This document shows, in pieces, positions 25,095 through 30,574 of a stretch of DNA of 30,574 bases (position 1 is its first letter; the number at the start of each line of letters is the position of its first letter). The notes beneath the pieces were generated by a model. That model was not told where the DNA came from. It saw only the letters and a program-made list of their open reading frames with translations, and did no database searches. Source of the stretch: an uncultured Bacilli bacterium (GTDB lineage: Bacteria; Bacillota_I; Bacilli_A; ML615J-28; CAG-313); contig CAKONV010000020.1 in the NCBI GenBank assembly GCA_934098295.1, forward strand, positions 1 through 30,574, written 5' to 3'. The position numbers and the translations under genes are program-made.

Positions 25095-25560
25095 ATTTTC
25101 TTTCTAGCCTCAAAAACAAAATCTAAAATAATATCGTTCACATTAGATAAAATTAATTTCAAGAACTTTTCCACTCTATTAAGTCACCTGCTTTTATATT
25201 AAATAATCTATTTTTGAAATAAAACTAGATTATTATAAACGCTATCTACATGATTAGCTACAGCCTTAATTTGAGAATAATTTATAATATTTTTATATTC
25301 TTTGATTCTTGGTTTATTCACTTTATACCAACCGCCGAAAATAATACTTGTAATTATAGTAATAATTCAATAATACCAGCATAAAAATTAATAGTATAAT
25401 GAAGTTTCAATAGGGCTACGAGTATTCTCATTTTTAATTAAATACTTTTATTAGAATTTTCATAATATAAACTATTATTTTCATTCATTGCAAATACACT
25501 ATTAGCATCCAAACATAAAAATAATCAAACAAAATGTTAGAATTCTAAATATTTTTTCAT
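25061..25560 (-). pseudogene. decayed secreted protein gene
   Basis: Starts with an excellent ribosome site (GGAGGAG, 4 nt before the ATG at 25558-25560), directly after the lipoprotein stop. The signal peptide can be read only if the A tract after the ATG is one base longer: MKKIFRILTFCLIIFMFG, then ANSVFA as a signal-peptidase-I site. Following pieces lie in shifting frames: MNENNSLYYENSNKSI, KNENTRSPIETSLYY, a hydrophobic TIITSIIFGGWY, KEYKNIINYSQIKAVANHVD, KAGDLIEW and finally ILSNVNDIILDFVFEARKK, which overlaps the start of the immunity gene. At least four lesions. The last piece alone has a GTG start and AGGTGA site (25061-25174) and might be translated. Original function unknown. Confidence 0.5.
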
Positions 25561-25561
25561 A

Positions 25562-26014
25562 TTACTCCTCCACGAATATTCTTATTACATTACTTTTGAT
25601 GATTACTAATTCATTATTAATATAAAAATAAAATTGAGCTTCTACTTCTAGATTATTTAACGATATGATTTCATATTCCAACTCTTTTTCAATTACAGTG
25701 CCTTTTTCTATCTTAAATTTTTTTAGTGATCCACCTTTTGAATTAATTATAAAATCATGATCTTCAAATTCATTAAAAACGCCTATCATTATGCTATCTT
25801 CAATTTTTTTAAAATCAGTATGTGCAGCTTGTATTTTAATGCTTTTTTTAATATTATTTTTAATAAATGCTCTAATTTTAATAGTTTCTCCAACCTTAAC
25901 ATTCGTTTTATCCACATCAATAATGCATTCAAAATCATTTTTATTTATTGTATTACAACCAGCTAAACACATTATTAACATTAAACCCATGAAAACTAAA
26001 AATACTTTCTTCAT
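25562..26014 (-). CDS. lipoprotein with Ig-like (BsuPI-like) domain
   Basis: 150 residues. Signal peptide with lipobox CLAGC, Cys20. The mature part is a single beta-sandwich, with the opening pattern IDVDKTNVKVGETIKIRAFI typical of Ig-like and BsuPI-type domains. No catalytic residues. AAAGGAATG precedes the start. The next gene, a decayed secreted protein, begins 2 nt after its stop, so the two were a translation-coupled pair at the cell surface. Confidence 0.7.
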   Translation of the reverse strand: MKKVFLVFMGLMLIMCLAGCNTINKNDFECIIDVDKTNVKVGETIKIRAFIKNNIKKSIKIQAAHTDFKKIEDSIMIGVFNEFEDHDFIINSKGGSLKKFKIEKGTVIEKELEYEIISLNNLEVEAQFYFYINNELVIIKSNVIRIFVEE

Positions 26015-26146
26015 TTCTCGTCATTCCTTTCAATCATATTAATATTATTACTAAATAATATATTTTAAAAGATAATCAACATACTATTAAATAAATCTTA
26101 ATCATGTATAACATCATCTATTATTTATATTGTATGTTCTTAGTGC

Positions 26147-26175
26147 AAAAAAAGCCCTTATTTCTAAGAGAGCTT
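26147..26175 (-). terminator. intrinsic terminator, probably of the ABC operon before the insertion
   Basis: Minus-strand AAGCTCTCTTA, GAAA tetraloop, TAAGGGCTT and seven T. The stem has a small internal loop. It lies 46 nt past the stop of the small-gene tail at 26221, and no other gene uses it. Confidence 0.65.
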
Positions 26176-26220
26176 AATAATTTCTTTTTTATTTAATTCT
26201 AAATACTTTAAGGTGATTAT

Positions 26221-26316
26221 TTAACTATCTTAGAGTATGAGTTATTTCCCCACATACATATTGTACCAAATATTGCCTGTAATGTCAAACCAATTAATGT
26301 ATCGTACACTTTTCTA
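26221..26316 (-). pseudogene. C-terminal tail of a tiny gene cut by the insertion sequence
   Basis: Immediately outside the left end of the insertion sequence, one minus-strand frame is open for about 31 codons to a TAA: RKVYDTLIGLTLQAIFGTIC followed by MWGNNSYSKIVK. It has no start or ribosome site of its own. Joined to the ATG fragment on the other side of the element (MLKEKD, 27829-27849), it gives a plausible small hydrophobic protein of about 39 residues, the third gene of the ABC operon. Confidence 0.5.
26260..26288 (-). promoter_or_regulatory. sigma-A-like promoter next to the insertion sequence
   Basis: Minus-strand TTGACA (26283-26288), 17 nt, TACAAT (26260-26265). A transcript would start near 26254 and meet the terminator at 26147 after about 108 nt, or read on into the lipoprotein gene at 26014. 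It overlaps the tail frame described at 26221-26316, so either it is fortuitous or both signals are used. Confidence 0.5.
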
Positions 26317-26382
26317 TTGTGTTTATTTTATGATAATGTCTTAATAATTAATTTTAGAAAATGTCCCAATAATAAAATATCA

Positions 26383-26391
26383 TGATATAAT
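26383..26391 (+). promoter_or_regulatory. extended -10 promoter of the transposase
   Basis: TGATATAAT 21 nt before the transposase start; the -35 region is not recognisable. Also present in the second copy at the window end. Confidence 0.5.
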
Positions 26392-26411
26392 ATCTGTTGG
26401 AGGTATTAATC

Positions 26412-27785
26412 ATGAAGAAAGTAGAATTAAGAACAATGGAACAAACAAAATATGAAATAATTAAAAATTTAGCTCTTCAATTAAACTCATCTCTTAAAAC
26501 TACTTATAATCTTGTTTCAAAATACAAACTTAATGGTAAAGAAGCTTTTAGTCATAAAAATCATAATCGTAAACCTTCTACTACTTATTCTGATAAATTT
26601 TGTAATAATATCATTTCAATTTATGAAAAAATAGATTGTGATGTTAATTTTAGACATTTTCGTGTTATTTTAAAAAGAGATTACAATATCAATGTTTCTT
26701 ATAACTTCTTATATAGACTTTTTGAAAAACATGGCTTTATTTCTCCTAAAGCTAGAAGAAATACCAAATCTGCTTGTCGCCAAAGAATTAAATTTAAATT
26801 AGCTAATAAACTAGAACTTAATAAAAATGAACAAACCATTGTCGCTGATCATTTACTAGATGATGTTGAATCTCATCCTAGAAAAGAAAGATCTAAATAT
26901 TTTGGTGAACAAATTCAAATGGATGCTTCCATCCATTTATGGTTTGGTAATTTCAAATCTACTCTTCATGCTGCGATTGATGATGCTACTGGCACGATTG
27001 TTGGTGCTTATTTTGATATGCAAGAAACTCTTTATGGCTATTACCATATTACTAAGCAATTCCTTGAAAAATACGGAATTCCTGTCCAAATTTTAACTGA
27101 TAATAGAACTGTTTTTAATTATCAAAAACATGGTAAGTCTTCTGAAGAAAAAAATACTTTTACTCAATATGGCTTTATGTGCCATCGTTTAGGTATTTCC
27201 TTAACTACTTCTTCAATCCCACAAGTAAAAGGCCGAATTGAACGCCTATTCCAAACTCTTCAAAGTCGTTTAGTCGTTGAACTCAGCCTAAATAACATAA
27301 ATAACATTGTTGATGCCAATGGTTACCTACCACAGTTTATCGACATGTTTAACAATGAATTTTCGTTACCTTATAATGATACCATAAATGCTTTTGAATG
27401 TCTACAAGAAAGCCAAAATATTAATGAATTCTTAACTATTGTTGCTCATAGCAAGGTTGATAATGGTTGTACTATCAAATATAATAATTCTTATTACAAA
27501 ATTTATAACCAAAATGGTAAACCTTTGAATATTAAACCTAAATCAGAATGTTTAGTGGTTAAAACATTTGATGATAAATATTTCGTTCTTTTTGATAGCA
27601 CTCAATACTTTATGGAAAAATTAGAAACTCATAGAAAAGATTCTATTCTTGAACCTAAAATTGAGAAAGAAAAGAAATCTTTTTCTCCTGCTTGGAATCA
27701 TCCTTGGAGAAAAGCTTTCTATGAAAATTATTTAAAATATTATCGTCCTAATCAACAAAATAATTATGCTTATAATTATGAATAA
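26412..27785 (+). CDS. ISNCY-family transposase
   Basis: 457 residues from the ATG at 26412, with GGAGG 9 nt upstream. Domains in order: N-terminal helix-turn-helix (YEIIKNLALQLNSSLKTTYN, about 14-35), a second DNA-binding segment (FRHFRVILKRDYNINVSYNF, 80-99), and an RNase-H-like DDE core. The catalytic acids are in place: Asp171 in EQIQMDASIHLWFG, Asp230 in ILTDNRTVF, Glu277 in QVKGRIERLFQTLQSR. The C-terminal third is a beta-rich domain (VDNGCTIKYNNSYYKI). The gene is intact, so the element may be active. It catalyses cut or copy transposition of the element. Confidence 0.93.
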   Translation: MKKVELRTMEQTKYEIIKNLALQLNSSLKTTYNLVSKYKLNGKEAFSHKNHNRKPSTTYSDKFCNNIISIYEKIDCDVNFRHFRVILKRDYNINVSYNFLYRLFEKHGFISPKARRNTKSACRQRIKFKLANKLELNKNEQTIVADHLLDDVESHPRKERSKYFGEQIQMDASIHLWFGNFKSTLHAAIDDATGTIVGAYFDMQETLYGYYHITKQFLEKYGIPVQILTDNRTVFNYQKHGKSSEEKNTFTQYGFMCHRLGISLTTSSIPQVKGRIERLFQTLQSRLVVELSLNNINNIVDANGYLPQFIDMFNNEFSLPYNDTINAFECLQESQNINEFLTIVAHSKVDNGCTIKYNNSYYKIYNQNGKPLNIKPKSECLVVKTFDDKYFVLFDSTQYFMEKLETHRKDSILEPKIEKEKKSFSPAWNHPWRKAFYENYLKYYRPNQQNNYAYNYE

Positions 27786-27828
27786 TTTTGTAAAATTGCA
27801 AAGATATTGACATTACCGAATAAACTTC

Positions 27829-27849
27829 AAAATCTTTTTCTTTTAACAT
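27829..27849 (-). pseudogene. start of a tiny gene cut by the insertion sequence
   Basis: ATG at 27847-27849 with a full AGGAGG site 8 nt upstream, placed right after the ABC permease stop codon. Only about seven host codons (MLKEKDF) remain before the element end; read further, the frame runs to a TAG at 27748 inside the element. The strong ribosome site shows a real gene began here. Confidence 0.55.
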
Positions 27850-27861
27850 TAAATTTTCCTC

Positions 27862-29724
27862 CTATTCAATTGCTTTTAAGCTTTCGTTCATATTAGTTTT
27901 TACGATTTTTGGCGTTAATATTAAGGTTACAAGTAAAGTGCATCCAAACACAACGACTGGAACAATAAGCCATATAAACCAACTTACGTCTTTTACTTTA
28001 CCAAATCCCATTGTTTTAAAAACTAATGTTGCAAGTCCGATTCCAGTAGGGTAGCCTAAGAGAATTCCAAGAAATGCACTAATATAAATTTCACGATAAA
28101 TATAACCACAAATCTCACCATCATAATACCCTAAAACCATTAAGGTAGCAATTTCTCTATTTCGTTCGCTTATATTTATTGTCGTTAGTGTATTAATAAC
28201 AACCATAGTTAATAAACCTGCAAAAATTACGACTACTATGGCAATTCCAATGATTGATGGTGAACCGAAGTCGCTAAATATGCAAATATCTAATAAAGCA
28301 AGTCCAGCAAACACTAAACCTGTTGATACAGCAATTGATATCAGCATCATCATAAACCTTGTTTTATATCTCAAAACATTTCTAAATGAAGATTTATATT
28401 TGAATGCTAAACGATTCCAGATAAATGTCATTTTCTCAAGTAAAATTCTTTTTCCTGATTTTGGAACTTTGGGTCTCAATAAAATAGCAGGTTCATTATT
28501 TGCAAGTTTCATACCAAGACTAAATGTTACTAGTAGTGTTACAATAATGATTATTCCAACTGATAAGAAGAAATATCCCGGATTAACAATTACATCAATT
28601 GGTGGCATTACATGACCATAATTAAAAATATTACATATTAGCCATGATACACCATACCCAACAAAGAATCCTATTCCCCCACCAACTGCTAATGCAACAA
28701 GTGCAAAGAAAATATATTTCATTACAATAGTAAAACTACTAAATCCTAAAGTCTTAAGGCACGCAATTTGTGAACGTTCTTCATCCATTAATCTCATCAT
28801 TGAAGATAAAACAACCAATAGCGTAACAGCTAAAAATATTATCATCAAAATATTTCCTATTCCTCTTACTTTATCAGCACTTGATATTATTGATTTAAAA
28901 CTATAATTATCATCAAGAGTAATTATCTTTATGTTTTCGCCTAGTAGTTTAGTAATTTCTTCTTTTTGTTCTCCTATATATTTTTCATAGTCTTTTGAAA
29001 AAGAATTAAATAAATTTCTATTTTCTATTTTCACATAGATATCTCCTACTGGTAGATAAGGACAAACTTCTTTTGGACAATATATAATGTTTTCTAACAA
29101 ATCAAGTTTATTAATCTCTGCAATATTTTTAGGAGTCTTGGTATCTTCAGGATTATTATAGCTTGGTTCTCCATCTTTTCCGAAAGTAAGTGGATTCATA
29201 ACTATTCCTTTTACTGTTACATTTATTTTATATTCAAAGGGTAGCCCTAAGGCTTCTTTTAAATTTATCTCAACCTTTTCTCCAATATTATACCCTTTAA
29301 TTTTATTGTCTTTAACTTCTGCATAAACTTGATTTTTATCACTTATGTTAATTTTTTCGCCATTAACAAGTTCGGGTACATTGATATTCCATTTTTCAAA
29401 ATCTATAAAATATAATCTTAACGATGTTTTTTCCCCAGCTTTTATATCTAGAGACATACCAGTTTCAACATTTTTTTCACCAAAATGACTTTTAATTTTG
29501 TTAATCTCTTCTTCAGAAAAACTACCACTTTGACTTTTTATTATAAAATCACTAACATTTTGGTTTTTATAATAATTTTCAATGCTATCTTTTATCATAT
29601 CTGTAGGAGAACCAATTCCTGATACAAATCCAACTGAAATTAGAATTACACCAATAAGAGATAGAAGCCTTGTTAGTTGTTTTCTAAACATTCTTCTAAC
29701 TACTTTAAAATATGTTTTTACCAC
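27862..29724 (-). CDS. ABC transporter permease, FtsX/MacB type
   Basis: 620-residue membrane subunit. One segment near the N-terminus (residues 20-38), an extracytoplasmic domain of about 240 residues (40-280), three segments (285-420) ending in a long loop, then a second FtsX-like unit with four hydrophobic regions near 455-610. Both FtsX domains show the typical EERSQIACLKTLGFSS and ERNREIATLMVLGYYDGEI coupling motifs. GTG start with GAGGTG 6 nt upstream; it overlaps the ATPase gene by 7 nt. With that ATPase it forms a MacB- or BceB-like mechanotransmission system, usually involved in peptide/antibiotic resistance or lipoprotein/envelope handling. Substrate unknown. Confidence 0.9.
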   Translation of the reverse strand: MVKTYFKVVRRMFRKQLTRLLSLIGVILISVGFVSGIGSPTDMIKDSIENYYKNQNVSDFIIKSQSGSFSEEEINKIKSHFGEKNVETGMSLDIKAGEKTSLRLYFIDFEKWNINVPELVNGEKINISDKNQVYAEVKDNKIKGYNIGEKVEINLKEALGLPFEYKINVTVKGIVMNPLTFGKDGEPSYNNPEDTKTPKNIAEINKLDLLENIIYCPKEVCPYLPVGDIYVKIENRNLFNSFSKDYEKYIGEQKEEITKLLGENIKIITLDDNYSFKSIISSADKVRGIGNILMIIFLAVTLLVVLSSMMRLMDEERSQIACLKTLGFSSFTIVMKYIFFALVALAVGGGIGFFVGYGVSWLICNIFNYGHVMPPIDVIVNPGYFFLSVGIIIIVTLLVTFSLGMKLANNEPAILLRPKVPKSGKRILLEKMTFIWNRLAFKYKSSFRNVLRYKTRFMMMLISIAVSTGLVFAGLALLDICIFSDFGSPSIIGIAIVVVIFAGLLTMVVINTLTTINISERNREIATLMVLGYYDGEICGYIYREIYISAFLGILLGYPTGIGLATLVFKTMGFGKVKDVSWFIWLIVPVVVFGCTLLVTLILTPKIVKTNMNESLKAIE

Positions 29725-30419
29725 TCTATCACCTCAATAGGTACAGGATTTTCATTTACTTCAATACTTTCTACCTTTCCACTTTTAATTTTTATGACCT
29801 TATCTGCCATAGCTTTTAGCGCAGCATTATGCGTTACAACAATAATTAGTTTATTATCTTTTCTTGAGAGATCCTGTAATAATTGTAAGATTTTTTTACC
29901 TGTTACGTAGTCAAGTGCTCCAGTTGGTTCATCGCAAAGTATTAACTTTGGATTTTTAGCAATGGCTCTCGCAATGGAAACTCTTTGTTGTTCCCCACCT
30001 GATAATTCTGCTGGAAAATTATTCAGTCTATTAGCAAGTCCTACTTCTTCTAAAACAATTTTAGGGTCTAAGTGATTATCACAAATCTCAACAGCTATTT
30101 CAACATTTTCAAGAGCTGTTAAATTAGGCATTAAGTTGTAAAATTGGAATACAAATCCAACATCATTACGTCTGTAATTAGCAAGTTCCTTTTTGTTAAA
30201 TTTGGTTATATTTTTACCATCAATAACAATTTCTCCACTGGTTGCTCTATCCATTCCACCAAGCAAATTTAAAAGCGTAGTTTTTCCAGCTCCTGATGCG
30301 CCAAGAATAACAACAAATTCACCTTCATTTAGTTCAAAAGAAACATCTTCTACTGCAGGTATAGTAATTTCTCCAACATAGTATTCTTTTTTTACATTTT
30401 TTAAAGTTAACACTGGCAT
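29718..30419 (-). CDS. ABC transporter ATP-binding protein (MacB/LolD/SalX type)
   Basis: 233 residues from the ATG at 30419, chosen because GGAGGT lies 5 nt upstream; the longer reading from 30434 would run through that site. Motifs: Walker A GASGAGKTT, Q-loop FVFQFYNLMPNL, signature LSGGEQQRVSIARAI, Walker B LILCDEPTGALD, H-loop VVTHNAA. It powers the FtsX-type permease encoded directly downstream with a 7-nt overlap. The last 15 residues (VNENPVPIEVIEW) form a short extension whose codons supply the permease ribosome site. Confidence 0.93.
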   Translation of the reverse strand: MPVLTLKNVKKEYYVGEITIPAVEDVSFELNEGEFVVILGASGAGKTTLLNLLGGMDRATSGEIVIDGKNITKFNKKELANYRRNDVGFVFQFYNLMPNLTALENVEIAVEICDNHLDPKIVLEEVGLANRLNNFPAELSGGEQQRVSIARAIAKNPKLILCDEPTGALDYVTGKKILQLLQDLSRKDNKLIIVVTHNAALKAMADKVIKIKSGKVESIEVNENPVPIEVIEW

Positions 30420-30444
30420 GGCGCACCTCCACAATTTTTAATTT

Positions 30445-30473
30445 ATTATAACAATAATTTAATTTTTTTTCAA
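30445..30473 (-). promoter_or_regulatory. sigma-A promoter of the ABC operon
   Basis: Minus-strand TTGAAA (30468-30473), 17 nt, TATAAT (30445-30450), 26 nt before the ATPase start codon. Confidence 0.75.
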
Positions 30474-30499
30474 TAGTTATGAAATGACAAATTATAATT

Positions 30500-30574
30500 T
30501 TGTGTTTATTTTATGATAATGTCTTAATAATTAATTTTAGAAAATGTCCCAATAATAAAATATCATGATATAAT
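30500..30574 (+). mobile_element. left end of a second, direct copy of the ISNCY element
   Basis: All 75 nt are identical to 26317-26391, the left end of the complete element, in the same orientation, and include its extended -10 promoter. The window ends before the transposase start. It lies 27 nt upstream of the ABC operon's -35 box. Confidence 0.85.

Larger units (their letters stand above)
26317..27828 (+). mobile_element. ISNCY-family (ISDol1-like) insertion sequence
   Basis: About 1.5-kb element with one transposase gene. Left end TTGTGTTTATT with TAATGTC nearby; an imperfect inverted copy (GACATTACCGAATAAAC, ending about 27828) marks the right end. The left boundary is supported by a second copy: 26317-26391 is identical to 30500-30574, and the identity stops exactly at 26317. 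No clear target duplication is visible, so the ends are uncertain by a few bases. Confidence 0.75.

Noticed and set aside
27862..30434. ABC operon carried in as a composite transposon between two ISNCY copies
   Set aside because: The operon's probable third-gene tail and terminator lie outside the left copy, so that copy seems to have inserted into a resident operon rather than brought it.
1..30574. CRISPR arrays, tRNA or rRNA genes, prophage modules
   Set aside because: No regularly spaced repeats, no cloverleaf or rRNA-like sequence and no phage structural genes were seen on reading both strands.

Overview
The window reads as chromosomal DNA from a very AT-rich (low-GC) Gram-positive or Gram-positive-derived bacterium of the Bacilli / Erysipelotrichia / RF39-type gut lineages. 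The signs are strong AGGAGG-type ribosome binding sites, sigma-A promoters with 17-bp spacers, lipoprotein signal peptides, AsnA, EFR1-type ferredoxin, XRE regulators and the standard genetic code (TAA and TAG both end genes). I cannot name the species. Almost every gene is on the minus strand, so transcription runs right to left. The only plus-strand items are a short-chain dehydrogenase remnant, one transposase, and the start of a second copy of the same insertion sequence at the right edge. No rRNA, tRNA or CRISPR array was recognised.

Left part (1-11.3 kb) is ordinary and intact: asnA with a Na+/Ca2+ antiporter; an operon of TPR protein, GH3 beta-N-acetylhexosaminidase, amidohydrolase and a PASTA-nuclease lipoprotein; a heterodimeric ABC exporter pair behind a consensus promoter; and a small membrane protein.

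The middle part (11.4-19.3 kb) is a gene graveyard with two healthy genes. Five genes are decayed: an SplB-like radical SAM enzyme, a short-chain dehydrogenase, a MATE transporter, a GNAT acetyltransferase and a B3/B4 tRNA-binding-domain protein. Several breaks lie in A/T homopolymers. Between them are an intact 937-residue lipoprotein built of three Ig + OB + OB modules and an XRE regulator whose promoter is flanked by two inverted repeats. The broken MATE gene keeps an intact leader: promoter, an 18-codon upstream reading frame containing overlapping Arg-X-Arg and Arg-X-Lys motifs, and a long terminator hairpin overlapping that frame. This looks like a ribosome-stalling, drug-responsive attenuator and is the most interesting single item.

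The right part holds an EFR1 flavodoxin/ferredoxin protein, a transglutaminase-like protein, an ECF-type sigma factor with a 370-residue C-terminal extension, small membrane proteins, a WapI-type immunity protein, a decayed secreted protein, a BsuPI-like lipoprotein, an ISNCY-family insertion sequence and an ABC ATPase + FtsX-type permease operon. The insertion sequence appears to have split a very small third gene of that ABC operon, leaving its tail and terminator on the far side. The window stops 75 nt into a second, direct copy of the element.
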